Shown here piece by piece: positions 9,443-19,839 of a stretch of DNA of 47,500 bases. Position 1 is the stretch's first letter; every line of letters starts with the position of its first letter. Source of the stretch: Prorocentrum cordatum (Eukaryota > Sar > Dinophyceae > Prorocentrales > Prorocentraceae). The DNA lies in NCBI GenBank assembly GCA_963575745.1, contig CAUYUJ010000684.1, forward strand, positions 1 through 47,500, read 5' to 3'. A program made the translations under genes and the position numbers. Under the pieces are notes generated by a model. The model was not told the origin of the DNA. It saw nothing but the letters and a program-made list of their open reading frames with translations, and made no database searches.

Positions 9443-9599
9443 GCCTGTGCGCGCCGGCGGTGGCGGGCGTGCTCGTGCGGTGCTGGCCCGAGGGCGCGGG
9501 CCCCCACCGTCTCCCCGTGGCGGGAGGGAGGGGCTCACCTCGGCACGGTGAGGGTGGGCGGTGTTTTTCAAATTGTTGTTTTGCCGATCGGCGCCAGCC

Positions 9600-9790
9600 C
9601 TCCTGCTCCTCCTCCTCCTCCTCCTCCCTCCTCCTCCTCCTCCTCCTCCTCCCCCTCCTCCTCCTCCTCCTCCTCCTCCTCCTCCTCCTCCTCCTCCTCC
9701 TCCTCCTCCTATCCTCCTCCTATCCTCCTCCTATCCTCCTCCTATCCTCCTCCTCTGGAGCCTCTGGAGCCTCTGGAGCCTCTGGAGCCT
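9600..9790. repeat. (CTC)n tract with TATCCTCCTCC and TCTGGAGCC units
   Basis: A long CTC run, then 'tatcctcctcc' x4, then 'tctggagcc' x4. The tract before the first duplicate (8574-8703) has the same order of parts but a shorter CTC run. Confidence 0.9.
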
Positions 9791-10178
9791 CGAGCTAGGG
9801 GCAGCGTCGTCGAGCGAGCGCCCTGGCCACGACACCCCTCCGGGCCCCGGTGCTGGGGGGAGAGAGGGGCCACAGCCACGAGGGGAGGGAGCGAGGTACA
9901 CGTTGTTCATTTCTAATTATTCGGGGGTTCTTCGATTTGTTTTGGGGCCAAGATCCTTTCATTTCTAGTTGTTCTATCCTGGGCCTCTTCCTGGCCAATA
10001 GGGGGCCAGGAACAGTTAGAAAACAAGCACAATTAGAAGTGAGCACGATTAGAGATGAACGACGTGTAAAGGAGGCGGCCCCCGATGAAGCACCTGCACC
10101 TGGGAATAGTAAGGAGGACGAGGGGAAGCGGGAGATCAGCATTTCCCCCCCCCCGGAGCGAGCTTCTCACCCCTCGCC
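9791..10178. repeat. Direct duplication, copy 2
   Basis: Partner of 8571-9085. Differences include 'cttgacacccctctggg' to 'cacgacacccctccggg' and changes at the 9051/10141 boundary, after which a different CTC tract begins. Confidence 0.9.
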
Positions 10179-10189
10179 AGCGTCCTTTT

Positions 10190-10335
10190 CCTCGTCCTCC
10201 CCCCCTCCTCCTCCTCCTCCTCCTTCCTCCTCCTCCTCCTCCTTTTCCTCCGTTTCCTCCTTTTCCTCCTTTTCTTCTTCCTCCTCCTCCTCCATCAACT
10301 CCTCCCCCTCCTGCCGTCTCCCCCCCTCCCCCCCG
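10190..10335. repeat. CTC/TTC-rich tract
   Basis: Interrupted CCT and TTCC repeats on the + strand. Poly-Glu and poly-Pro frames come from it. Confidence 0.85.
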
Positions 10336-11430
10336 ATGGAGTAGATCTTGGCTGTTTCTGGCGCCTGTTTCGAGCAGGTGGGGTCCCTCTCCCACAGTGG
10401 CCGCACTGCTGCAAGTAGTCGCACTAGGCAGAAGTCCGGAGCCAGACCCCCCCCCTCCCCCCACCTTCCCGCCCAATGTCGAAACGCCGAAAAACAAGAA
10501 TGCTCACGTGGGGCCAGGCCCAGCGCCCTCCTCTCTTCCTGCTCCCCCACTCATTCAGCATAACATAATCCCTAACCCTAACAGCACAGTGGACTCGTGG
10601 CCTAACTCAGGCCTAAACATGTGAATGGTTTCGTTCGAGACATCTGCAGAGAGGCCCCCTCTATCCCTCATATCTTGGGCCCTCCTAGCTCAGGTTCCCT
10701 CCCGAAGGAGTAGGGGTACTTCTGTTGCTCCTCATCCACTGTGCAGGGAAGGTCCTTGCACGCGTGTCGTTGAAGGCAGGTGTCTTTCTGGGCTCCCAGG
10801 TCCCAATCCTTCTCGAGCGCCTTCCTACTTCAAGAGTCGATGTGTGTTTGTTTTTGTCCCCCCTCCGCGACCGCCCCTCGCCCTCTCCCCTCCTCTTGCC
10901 TGCGGGTTGATTTGCGATTCCGTGCCCCTGTCTCGCCCGGATGCGCGTGCGGGTTGCCCCTGCCGCGCTGCGACGCAGAAGTTTGTTTCGGTGCCGCTTT
11001 CGCCGGGCCCGAGCTCACTCCGCGTCATCCGCTGTCCTGTTTCCTGGTTCCACGTGCGTCTTCCCACTGGGGTTCGCGGGCCCTGGAAAAGGCAGGGCTG
11101 TTTCGCCCCCCACCCCATCCACTCCTGGGAAAAATTGGAAGAACGACATGCGCTCTCACCTTTCTCATGGAGACGGCATAACAGCGGCTCGAAATGGTAA
11201 ACACACGATTCACCGAAACGGCTTGGGCGGTCCAGGGATCCGGAGGAAGCCCAGAACTGGCTCGCAAACGGTTCGGCTCCGGCAGTGCTTTGGACCAGGC
11301 CCCCACCAGGGTAAACGAGAACGGTAAAACAACCGCGCCATACACGGAAAACAATCAGCGCGGGATACGGTAAAACGTTTGAGCAGACATGGAAATGGTA
11401 AGACAAACAAATCACGCGTCCAGGGCACAC
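10336..11430. other. No feature recognised
   Basis: Mixed, mostly unique sequence. Several overlapping frames of up to 190 codons exist on the + strand, but none shows a consistent protein-like composition or flanking splice signals. 'taatccctaaccctaacag' at 10567 resembles a telomere-type word but is not repeated further. Confidence 0.4.
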
Positions 11431-11434
11431 AAAT

Positions 11435-11645
11435 TTGGTTGACCCAATGGCGGTCCAGCGACAATGGGGTGATGCAATAGATTTGGTGCAACAGATTTGT
11501 GGGGGTGCAATATATACAGGGCGTGCAGTACATTTGGGGGGGGGGGCAAATGTATTGCTGAATCTCCGCGTGCAATACATTGTTTGCAACACAATGCAAT
11601 ACAGTTCTCCGACGCAATACATGTGCAATGCCATTGCCCAAATCT
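11435..11645. repeat. Degenerate GTGCAATACATTTG tandem repeat
   Basis: About nine units of 15-25 bp with 'tgcaata(c/g)a' and 'tttg' (for example 'ggtgcaacagatttg', 'cgtgcagtacatttgg', 'cgtgcaatacattg'). One unit is inverted ('caaatgtattgctg'). Confidence 0.65.
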
Positions 11646-11865
11646 AGTTCACCACCCCCTTTCAGCTGGACCCCCTTTTGGATTGACCAAAACTAAGGCA
11701 AATATATCCGCGGGGCCCTCATCGAAGCGAACCTCTTCCTTCTTAGATCCTGACATACTCGCGCCATGAATCGAATGAAGCACTTGTTTGTCCTTCCCCG
11801 CCTGGCAGCTTGAGAGGATGCACCTTAGGCAGAGAGCTCCCGACCCGCCTCGTACAACTTTCTTA

Positions 11866-12015
11866 CCGTGGCCGCCAGGCCCAAAACGTACCAGCGATCC
11901 CTGGGGAACCCGCTTCGTGCCATCGACAAACGACGACGGCATGCCGCGGTCGCCAGGCCCAAAGTCTGCAGGTGCCTCTTGTGGATCCCGCTGCGCGTTT
12001 CTCGCGCGGGCCTCG
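11866..12015. repeat. Tandem duplication, unit about 76 bp
   Basis: 'tggccgccaggcccaaaacg' with 'tggggaacccgcttcgtgcc' is repeated as 'cggtcgccaggcccaaagtc' with 'tgtggatcccgctgcgcgtt'. Two diverged units. Confidence 0.65.
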
Positions 12016-12034
12016 CCCGGAGTAACGCTAGTGG

Positions 12035-12115
12035 TTGTTCAACGTTCGGCTTTCGGGGTTCCAGTCTCCAGCAGACCCGCAACAAAAACGACTCAGGATG
12101 AGAAGCCGCTCCCCT
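12035..12115. repeat. GATGAGAAGCCG interspersed repeat, copy 1
   Basis: 'aaaaacgactcaggatgaga' and 'agccgctcccctgcatgggg' match 25845-25875 and, inverted, 45437-45470. Confidence 0.6.
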
Positions 12116-14088
12116 GCATGGGGTCCAGGCCTTCGCGGAGCACCGTCGCAAACAAGTTCGCGGCGTCGGTTGTGTGGGTCGACCTTGCTTTGGAGAGCCG
12201 CATGTGACTGGGAATCAGCGGCCTGTCTGAAACAGAGCATAGCGCGGGGTCGCAAGGGCTTCGAAACGGGGTCCAGGGCTTGGAGGGGCCAAAGCGTCTC
12301 CACCCCGGCGGGAGGCGGCGCACTGAGCGCACCGATTGGAGCCCAGGGGTCCACTTGGATGGGGTCCAGGGGGCCCAGGGATCCTCCTCATCCTCGACCT
12401 CGTCGTCCTCCTCCTCCTCGTCCTCCTCGTCCAAGAGTGTCCGCGGTTCGGCTGGTTCGGTGGCGCCGCGGTCGGCTGCATTGCGTCGGTTCGGCTCGGT
12501 AATGTATTGCGTCGTTGCGCCCTTCTATGCTACGTTCTGTCCGCCGATTTCCGTTTGGCTGTCGGTTCGGTCAGTGTTCGGTTCTGTTGTTGTTGTGGGA
12601 GCTTATGTCGCCCTCCACCTCCTCTGCCTCGCAGTTGTCCTCGTCCTTTGCGTCCATCCTTCTCCTCCTCGTCCTGTTGTATTTCCCCAGCTCGCGGCAC
12701 TCTTCAGCCCACGCTCGTTGTTCTTCCTCTTCCCCCGTTTCCGCCCCCCCTGGACCTCGGCGGCATGATCGCTCCTCCTTTCCCATCATCTTCCTTCCTT
12801 CTCCTCTGAAGGCGCTGCCCTCTCGCGAGGAACGATTTCGGCGCCCGCCTTATTTTTCCTCGTCCAGGGGCCTCTCCCTCCCTCCCAGGCGCGTTTCGTA
12901 ATGGGCGTTTTTTTTTTCACGGAGGGGGGGATCGTGGGTTGCAAGAAGGGGCCCCTAGAAGGACCCCTTGGGAGCCCAGAGGATGCAAGAAAGGTGTACA
13001 GTTCTGCCCCCCCCCCCTTTGTTGCCTCCACGTTACGACTCCTGCCAACGCGAGGGAATGGGGCCAGTAGGGATATGTAACGGCGGGAGGGAGCGAGGGA
13101 GGAGGCTGGGAGAAGGGATGGTGGGAGATGAAGGCGAGGAGTGAATCGAGGAGGATGGAGTGGAGATGTGGGTACAGATGAAGGAAGTTTGGGATTGTTG
13201 ATCCGTAGACATTGGGCGTGGCCTTGGCAGTGACTGCCGTATATTCACGAGAAGAAGTAGTGCTAGCAGCACCACATCGAGTATTTCCAGCAGCTGTGTT
13301 GTAGGAGGAGCCGCAAACGCGGTCACAGTAGTGTTGGTAGTGGCTCTCGTGATGCAGGTGGCAATCGCCAGGTGATTGCGGGAGTGGTGTTGCTAATGTC
13401 ATTGGCGTTGGTAGTAGCAGTACCTCAGGACGTTCTAATATAATAGTGCTTGTTGTGGTTAGGCGTAGGGTGTCTTTGAGTGCTATTGCCTGAGATGGTG
13501 TGCGTGTCCACCGACCGACTCGGCTCAACAGTGGGTCCCTTCTATATCCCATACTTTTTGAAAGATCTTTCGTCCGACGACTTCACAGGTCATGGCTGCG
13601 CCCCTCTGGTGCTCGCGAGGCCCTGGCCCGCACCCGCAGCGGTGCCCCCCCCCCATGCTTGTCACAGTCCCGCCCCCTCCGGCAACGTCCAGGACGTGTG
13701 CGCCCCGGCGGTCGGATCGCACGAGCATGGACCGCCACCCCAGACATCCGGCGCATCGATTTCTGTTCGAGGCGTGGGTCCCCAGACCTCTGGTGATGGC
13801 GACGACGTCCCCGCCATCGCCATCGTCATGGCCATCACCGACCCCTTCCCCAGGGCTGACCTTTAAAATGCCGAGCTGCTGTCACACGACTCGGGAGCCC
13901 GAAGCCGGCTTCCGGATGCAAACATCGGGAAGCGACTCGTCCCTCCTGAGCCGCTCGCTCCGTCCGCCCCTCTTTCGGCCGCACCCTTCCCCCGCTCCCC
14001 CGTTTCTTGCATGGTGGCACAAATCGCTCGCTCTGACGGCCTTCCCGTTTTGGCACCCACCGCCGGCGCTGACGTCCCCTGCCTGCAG
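12116..14088. other. Long stretch without a supported gene
   Basis: Contains an interrupted TCCTCG microsatellite (12385-12435), pyrimidine-rich DNA at 12.6-12.9 kb, and an imperfect GTA/GTT-rich stretch at 13.2-13.45 kb that opens a 211-codon minus-strand frame with a low-complexity product. 13.5-13.86 kb is open in two + frames but shows no convincing protein. The last 100 bp are pyrimidine-rich and lead to the acceptor at 14087. Confidence 0.4.
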
Positions 14089-14257
14089 AGCCGCCGACGC
14101 AGGAGGTGTCGAGGAGCCTGGTCTCTGGGCCCAGGGGCGCGTCCGGCGCCGGGGCTGCCGAGGACATGGAGGTCGAGGGGGAGCCTGCGCAGGCACTCCA
14201 GGAGGCCCAGGCGCCGCCCACCCGGGGCCGGCCCCGGCCGCAAGGGGGCGCGAGAGG
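14089..14257 (+). CDS. Exon candidate, acidic disordered segment
   Basis: 'gtcccctgcctgcag' gives a good acceptor. The frame then reads EPPTQEVSRSLVSGPRGASG, later AAEDMEVEGEPAQALQEAQA and PPTRGRPRPQG. Ala/Glu/Pro/Gly-rich with strong third-position G/C: a disordered linker rather than a domain. A GT donor is available at 14258 (gagagg|gtcgtg). No family is recognised. The composition matches the other + strand islands, so they may be exons of one gene, but this is not shown. Confidence 0.4.
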
Positions 14258-15245
14258 GTCGTGTGGAGGGCACTTTGTGCGCCCAAAGGCATTTGTTGGG
14301 GGAGAGCCGAGGTGGCCTCGTGAGAGGGTAGGGGCTCGGTGTTCCCTTCGCCCGGGGGACACACACACACACCGATACTGCTGCCCTTCCACCGCTCTCG
14401 CAGTTCCGGGCCTCCCGGGAAGCTGTCGGCGCCACGGCGAGATTTGCCTCGGAATCCTGGATCGCACCCGGGGAAGCGGTAATGGCACGGTTCCCCCTGA
14501 TTGTGTCATTCCGTGTGTCGTCCCTTGGCGCTTCTCCTCCATCTGGGCGCAGCTGAGGTCCAAAGGGGAGGGGGCTTCGTTTCTTTTCCACGGTTCCGCT
14601 TGACAGACATTGACTGTAGCCTCCCTCTCCATCAGTTTCTCCGTGATCCCCTTCCTCACGAGTTCTCTTCACACCTATCAGGGTGCATGCCAGCATTTTC
14701 TGGTGGGCCTCGTCTCCTTCACTGTTTCTGGAGAGATTCGCTGCGCAGGTCGGGACCATAGCCACTCATGCTCCTTTTGCGAATTTCCCATGCAGCGTCG
14801 TGGGCGCAATCTCTGCACGCTGCGTTCACGAGGCAATCATTGCGGCTGAGAGCACGCCCGAGGAGGAACCGGAGGGAAAGCAGGAGGAAAGCGATGAGGC
14901 GGACAGGACCCGCAGATCGGTGCGACGAGTGGGCAACAATAGCAGCCCCCCATCGCTCCTGCCAGGCCCTCCGCGCGCCAGCGCGGCAACGGAGAGCCGA
15001 GAGGGCAGTTTCCTCCTCTCCTCCATCTTCTCTGTTTTTTACCGCGCGCGTTTCACTACTCGCAAACGTCCAAACAACACGTCCTCTTCGATGTAATGGA
15101 CATTCGAGCACCCGCGGCGGATCCAGGCCGTTTGCGAGTAGCTGCTCGGCGAGTAGCGGGACGCGCTTGTCTAGTTTTCTCAGCCCTTTTTGCCCCCGGC
15201 CGCTCTCCTCGCTCCTGCCCCGCCGCCCCGGCCCCCCATCCCCAG
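14258..15245. other. Probable intron or spacer
   Basis: No repeat array or exon is evident apart from a short (AC)n at 14361-14373. The right end (15180-15245) is C-rich and ends CCATCCCCAG, a plausible branch/acceptor region. Confidence 0.4.
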
Positions 15246-15475
15246 GATCCAGCCAGTCCGCAGGCGCAGGCGCAGAGGCCACGACAAAAAGCCGACGCCG
15301 TGCGCAGAGCGAGGAGGCCCCGAGGCCCGACGGCCCGGAAGGAGGCACGACGCCGCGGCACAGCGGCGGAGACCCCGACGCCCCGCGGCCTTGCGCGGGG
15401 AGCTCTCGGGCCCAGCTTGTGGGCGAGGCCCCCCCCCCCCTGGAGTGGCTTGGCTTCTCGGGGTGCGTGCTGTGA
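15246..15475 (+). CDS. Terminal-exon candidate, charged low-complexity C-terminus
   Basis: After the acceptor CCATCCCCAG the frame encodes GSSQSAGAGAEATTKSRRRA, then QSEEAPRPDGPEGG, and ends LVGEAPPPLEWLGFSGCVL before TGA at 15473-15475. Composition (Ser, Ala, Arg, Glu, Pro) is that of a disordered tail; the final dozen residues are hydrophobic. If real, it would close a transcript running left to right. A basic KSRRR cluster lies near its start. No domain is recognised; GC-rich random openness is the alternative. Confidence 0.35.
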
Positions 15476-16017
15476 GAGTCGTTGGTGTTTGCCCCCTAGC
15501 CTGGACGCCTCCAGCAGGCTCCGGATGCCCAAGCTTAAGTCGGGCATGAGAGGCCGATCGGCCTCACTCTGAGTGGTGAGAATGGTCATCTAGCGCGTGG
15601 GTTCAAGGGAAGATGGGCTTGCGCGAGGTGCGGAGAGACTCGTGTTCGCAGGTGTGACCTCGTGAATTTGAGCTGTGGTGGACCCCCATAAGGGGGCCCA
15701 AGCGGCTCACGAGTCGCACCATCTCTGCAAAACGGGCCCGATGGTTTGGTGTGTAGACTGTGCCGCTCGTTGCGTCAGTAGAGCGCACATGACAGCCAGA
15801 CGGTGTTTGGGCAGACCTCCCATGGGTTCTCCGAGGCACTTTAAGAGGAAGTACTTTATCCAGGGGAAGGGCCCGTCGGGCGAAAAGGTAGGCAATGGGT
15901 TTCACAAGCCTGTGCCTATCACCTCGCGTAGCTGATGTTCGTAATTAGCGCCTTGTGATACATCGCGTTTCTGGCTTGGTGCCTCGTTCTCGGAGCCCCT
16001 CGTCTTTATCGGAACCC
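15476..16017. other. No feature recognised
   Basis: Unique-looking sequence downstream of the possible stop at 15475. No recognisable polyadenylation signal or further exon. A pyrimidine tract starts at its right end. Confidence 0.4.
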
Positions 16018-16112
16018 TCGGCATCCCCTCCTATTATTCCTCCCCCTCCTCCTTCTCCTCCTCCCTCTCCTCCTCCTCCTCCTTCTCCTCCTCCTCCTCC
16101 TCCTCCTCCTCT
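16018..16112. repeat. (CCT)n tract
   Basis: CCT/CTC with short TCT interruptions. It appears to truncate the left arm of the MITE B copy that follows. Confidence 0.9.
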
Positions 16113-16117
16113 TCTAC

Positions 16118-16250
16118 ATGCAGAAAATTCGAAAATATTCTAAACATCGTAGTTTGACGATTTGTCTATCAGATTTGATTTGTTTAAGCCTATTTTGGCT
16201 GTGTATTTGTACTTCCAAGTTCCGCCTGCAGGAGGACATGCCCGAGCTAA
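16118..16250. mobile_element. MITE B, copy 1 (left arm truncated)
   Basis: The right arm 'cgcctgcaggaggacatgcc' and 'cgagctaa' matches the family. The left arm is reduced to 'gcagaaaattcgaaaatatt'. The AT-rich interior contrasts with the GC-rich surroundings. Confidence 0.7.
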
Positions 16251-16789
16251 GCCCAAATACGCTCCACGCCGCCGCTGCAGTCCTTCGTGCGCCCCGCGGT
16301 GCGCGCCTGCCTCGCTCTGACAGTGGCATCTTCTATGCCGACGCTGGAGCCGGCGTCACCCCATCATACTTGTACTACATGTGCGTCTCCCCCCCAGGTG
16401 CAACGCGCGAACCGAGAGATCCTATATTCTGTGCGTCGTGGCGGGCGCTTTCTGACCACACCGCTCGGGAAACGATGTATTACAAGATGGGTATACTATT
16501 TGTTCGGTTCGGACGCGCGCCTCAATGGAGGATCTATGTAGCACTGGTCTGTCTCTCTGCGTCCCATTGTGCTGCACCGGCACGCCATCCCTGGCCTCCC
16601 AAGAGGAGACGGGCGAGGGCACCCGCCACACGATCTCGCCCGCGCCCCGCCCTCCCGACCTCGGGGCGAAGGCGACGGCTGCGACGGCGATCACTGCGAC
16701 GACGGCGGCGACGGCAGCGACGACGGCGACGGCAGCGACGTCGGCGACTGCGACTAGGGGGACACACAATGACGTAAGCATAACAGCTC
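16251..16789. other. Spacer with possible coding stretches and CGACGG repeat
   Basis: 16290-16500 is open in two + frames. 16525-16660 encodes a stretch starting LCVPLCCTGTPSLASQEETG that looks somewhat protein-like but lacks a clear acceptor. 16660-16758 is a CGACGG/GCGACG microsatellite with GAT interruptions. Confidence 0.4.
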
Positions 16790-16918
16790 GGAGGTCCGCG
16801 CGGATTCCCTGGATCGTCGCTGGGCCCCTTGGCTGCGCCTCCGGCGCCGCCCCTGGCGCGCTCCGCGCGCCAGGGAGGGGGGCCCAGCGCCGATCCAAGA
16901 AATCCGAGCGGACCTTCG
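16790..16918. mobile_element. MITE A, full copy
   Basis: Arms 'gaggtccgcgcggattccct' and 'aagaaatccgagcggacctt' are inverted repeats that continue inward through 'gctgggccccttgg' and 'gggcccagcgc'. The centre contains a second palindrome, 'ctggcgcgctccgcgcgcca'. It could fold into a nearly complete hairpin. Confidence 0.85.
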
Positions 16919-16949
16919 AGTTTTTGTGTTTATGTCATTGTTGATTCCC

Positions 16950-17121
16950 CTAGCGTTAGGTGGGGCATGTCCTCCTACAGGTGGATTCTGGGCGAAAATT
17001 GAAAATTGTCGAACAAAGAAGACAAACATAGAAAAACATAGTTAAAACATCGTCCCCAGATTATGTTTAAACTATTTTGGAATATTCCTCCTGTAGAGGG
17101 ACATGCCCGACTGAACCCTAG
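16950..17121. mobile_element. MITE B, copy 2
   Basis: About 172 bp. Left arm 'ctagcgttaggtggggcatg' + 'tcctcctacagg'; right arm 'cctcctgtagagggacatgc' + 'ccgactgaaccctag'. About 33-bp imperfect terminal inverted repeats surround an A/T-rich interior with 'aaacata' words. Confidence 0.85.
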
Positions 17122-17301
17122 CTGCGGCGACGGCGACGGTGGCGGCGACTGCGACGGCGACGGCGGCGGAGCAGGAGCAGCAGCAGCAGGATGGATCGGC
17201 GGCTGGTTGAGGAGCGCCATGCGGGCATGTAGGCGAGGAAGGCCAGGTCGTCGTTGGGCCTTCCAGGAGGGCTTTCCAAAGAGCATATGTGGACACTATG
17301 T

Positions 17302-17499
17302 GTAAGGCCCGCGTGTCCCTCTACAGGAGGAAAATTCAAAAATATAGATTCCAAACATAGCCTGGGAATGATTTTCTGATTATTTGTCACTCTGTTTAAG
17401 CATGTTTTTGATTTTCTGATTGTTTCTTGGTCTATGATCGACTACGTTTGAAATATGCGTTCGCGCAAAAATGGCCTGTAGGGGACCTGCCCGACCTGA
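17302..17499. mobile_element. MITE B, copy 3
   Basis: Left arm 'gtgtccctctacaggaggaa' and right arm 'gcctgtaggggacctgcccg' frame an AT-rich interior of about 140 bp. It lies less than 200 bp from copy 2. Confidence 0.8.
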
Positions 17500-17654
17500 G
17501 AAGATTTGGACACTACGCGATGCAACTGCTCAAAGAATTTTCCAATCCACTCGGTTGCCCAATCCACGGCCTCGAGCCTTCCAGGGCGGTCGATGCTCGA
17601 TACGTCTGGAGGGCTATGTAGGTGCGCTCCGCTCTGGCCGGTCATGGTCGAATC

Positions 17655-17742
17655 CCCTCCTCGTCGTCGTCGTCGTCGTCGTCGCCGTCACCTCCCTCCT
17701 CCCTCCCTCCCTCCTCCCCCCACCCCCGCCCTCTCCACACAG
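17655..17742 (+). promoter_or_regulatory. CGT repeat plus pyrimidine tract and 3' splice site
   Basis: (CGT)n is followed by an unbroken C/T run and CTCCACACAG, a very strong-looking acceptor. The same kind of arrangement precedes the exon at 25635. Confidence 0.5.
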
Positions 17743-17830
17743 GCGCCGCAGCAGATGGACCTCTCGGCCGCGCCGGCGGAGGAGGCTGCCTCCGCGGCCC
17801 CCTTCGATTACACGTCAGTCAGGCGATCGC
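17743..17830 (+). CDS. Duplicated exon candidate, unit 1 (Ala/Glu-rich)
   Basis: Directly after CACACAG the frame reads APQQMDLSAAPAEEAASAAP, then FDYTSVRRSQ. The first 20 codons align without a gap to the exon candidate 265 bp downstream (APEQMDVSAAPTDEASAAAP). Of 60 nt about nine differ, and the protein changes are mostly mild (Q/E, L/V, A/T, E/D), which is what selection on a protein would leave. The frame stays open to 17936, so the right end is uncertain. The SAAPA(T/E)...DEEAS theme also appears in the exon at 25635. No known domain; probably a disordered acidic segment. Confidence 0.5.
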
Positions 17831-17935
17831 AAACATGGATCAAGGGGGCGTGGATTAGCGACGGGTCCCGTTTCCTTGGGAGATCGTGGACCGAGCGAGG
17901 CGGCGCCGGCTGCATTCTGGGGGGGCACCTCCCCT

Positions 17936-17995
17936 GATCCGTGGATTTGGCGACCGCGCGCCAGATCCACGGATCGCTGATCCGTGCTCGTGCGC
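17936..17995. repeat. Palindrome around ATCCACGGATC
   Basis: 'tgatccgtggat' and 'atccacggatc' are inverted copies about 20 bp apart, and a third 'tgatccgtg' follows. It lies between the two duplicated exon candidates. Confidence 0.7.
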
Positions 17996-18007
17996 CCCCG
18001 AACAGAG

Positions 18008-18172
18008 GCGCCAGAGCAGATGGACGTGTCGGCCGCGCCGACGGATGAGGCTTCCGCCGCGGCCCCCCAGACGGCCTCCATGGCACCCCTCAAGAGGCCC
18101 AGAAGGCCCCATGGGGCTCCAAAGTGGAGCGAAAAGGCTGGGGGCACCTTGGGCCAGGGGCACTCCTAGCAA
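18008..18172 (+). CDS. Duplicated exon candidate, unit 2
   Basis: Begins GCGCCAGAGCAGATGGAC after 'gaacagag' and encodes APEQMDVSAAPTDEASAAAP followed by QTASMAPLKRPRRPHGAP and a basic tail to a TAG at 18167-18169. It is the paralogue of 17743-17830. The first 20 codons are well supported. The rest may be exon read-through, since 'aagaggcccagaaggcccc' resembles the GGCC repeat words. Two adjacent similar exons could be used alternatively, or one could be a dead duplicate; the weak polypyrimidine tract here favours the latter. Confidence 0.45.
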
Positions 18173-18325
18173 CGCCCGACTCCTCGGTTACGCGTCACGG
18201 CGAGCCTTGGCCACAGTGACCGTTTGACGCGCGCTTCTCGGGGCCCGCCCGCGGCTGCCTGCGCGCTCGGATTCGGCCGCCTTGCGCCTCCCCAGTCCGT
18301 GCATCAAAGGTCACCCCTGCCTGGG

Positions 18326-18502
18326 GTTACAAGTCGGGCCCGTCCCTCTCTACACAGGAGCAGTATTCAAAAGTAGTCCAAACATAGTATGGGGACATTT
18401 TTTTCTGCCATGCTTTAAAAGTTGTTATTGTTTTTGCTGGGGCATCTTAAACTTTCTGTCAAAAATCCGCCTGTAGGGGGACATGCCCGACCTAACCCTA
18501 GG
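18326..18502. mobile_element. MITE B, copy 4
   Basis: Left 'ttacaagtcgggcccgtccc' and right 'gtagggggacatgcccgacc' + 'taaccctag' arms with a T-rich interior of about 110 bp. Fourth copy within 2.4 kb. Confidence 0.85.
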
Positions 18503-18626
18503 GTCACTCCTGCGTGTGTCCGGCCGCCTCCCGGGCCGGTCGAGACCGTCTGCCTGGTCATCGGGCGCCCCGGACAGCATCGAGGCGGCTGGCTTGTATG
18601 GTTCCATGTGTCTTGGAGACTATTTT

Positions 18627-18812
18627 TAGGGTCAGGCGATAAACAGGGTTATCGGGCTTGCCTCCCTCCCCCCACCCATCATGACCTAACCTTGCCGGTT
18701 GTGCAGGTCCAGGGTGGGGGGGCGCGGGCATATGCAGGGCTGTCCACAGCGCGGAGAATAGTTATCGCCCAGCCCCCTCCCCTCCCCCGTCCGGGATAAC
18801 CCTGGTTATCGC
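18627..18812. mobile_element. Fold-back element with CGATAAACAGGGTTATC ends
   Basis: 'cgataaacagggttatc' at the left and 'gataaccctggttatcg' at the right are inverted repeats, followed inward by C/T-rich DNA on both sides. Each terminal word is itself nearly palindromic. About 186 bp; no target-site duplication is obvious. Confidence 0.65.
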
Positions 18813-19080
18813 GGATTCAAAACGGTCTCTTGGGCGGGGGGCGGGCAGGCAACCCAGACACCTCCTGCGTCTCGGAGAAGCATCGGGGCGGCTGGCATGC
18901 CGTCTTTCCGGGCCCCCTGGAGGCGGACTCCAGGCCTCGGGGCCCTCCAGAAGCGGCTCTTGCGCTGTGCAGGTGCCTGTCGGGGCGGTCCTCGGGAGTT
19001 CTTCTTCTTTGCCCGGCTTCGCGCGAGGGGTTTCCGAGGTGCCCTCAGGGCTTTCCCCCCATCGATGGTCGTCGCTTCAG

Positions 19081-19202
19081 GAGCTGTTCCCTTCAACGGC
19101 TCGGGTGGAACCGACCCTGGAGGAGGCGTCGAGAGGCCCCGGGGCCCAACGCATCGAAGCATTCGAGACGCTGGGTGTCTTGGCTCCTCCTTCCTGGTCA
19201 AG
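19081..19202 (+). CDS. Internal exon candidate with GT donor
   Basis: This 122-nt island has a CGCTTCAG acceptor at 19080 and the canonical donor TCAAG|GTAAAGC at 19203. In phase 0 it reads ELFPSTARVEPTLEEASRGP, then GAQRIEAFETLGVLAPPSWS. The mix of charged and hydrophobic residues is that of a folded or helical segment and there is no repeat in it. An earlier acceptor (GTGCAG at 18970) would lengthen it with a Ser/Gly-rich part. Family unknown. Confidence 0.45.
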
Positions 19203-19839
19203 GTAAAGCAAATGAGCCCGAGGATGACAGCACGCCGATGTGGTCATTGCCAGCCTTGGTCTTGCGTCCCGTCCCGATCGGGATTCCACAGGACCAAATT
19301 GATGACTGATAGCTTGCATACGAAACGATACGGAAGCGTTGCTTCAAGACTTGGGCGTTGAATCACAAGCCACGAACCCCCTCATTCCTGGTTCTCTCCC
19401 TCTCCCTGCCTCCTGTTCCCGCCTCTGCCCCTTACTCCCCACCTCCTCCGTATTTCCCTTCCCCCCTCGTTTCCCCCACTCTTCTCTCCTTCCCTCCCCT
19501 TGCCCCCGTGCCTCCGTCTGCCATTTCCTTTTCCCACTGCATCCGACTGGGTCGTCGGTGGCATGTTCCGTACCTCGCTCCAGAGCCCGCACCTCCACGT
19601 GGTGGCTAGAGGGTGCGCAGGTTTTTTGAACACTCCTTTTGGCACCCCGTGCACCAAAAACATGTGCATTCCGCCGAGATCCGATGGCGAAAGCCGAGCT
19701 TCGGCAATGGTCCACTTGTGAAGCCACCTATCGTGGAATGACGTCGCTCCCAAGCAAAAAGCCATTTTCGCTACTGAATCTCCTGATATCTAGCCTGCCG
19801 TTCCAGATGCGAGGGTGGAAAAAGAAGGTCACGGCCAGG
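19203..19839. other. Spacer between exon candidate and pseudogene
   Basis: C/T-rich at 19.38-19.52 kb. The right part may hold a more decayed 5' portion of the following pseudogene. Confidence 0.4.

Noticed and set aside
10567-10590. Telomere-like CCTAACCCTAAC
   Set aside because: Only two repeats in unique sequence; not a telomere array.
12917-13552. 211-codon minus-strand ORF
   Set aside because: Overlaps imperfect GTA/GTT repeats, has biased Ser/Thr/Pro/His content and no splice context.
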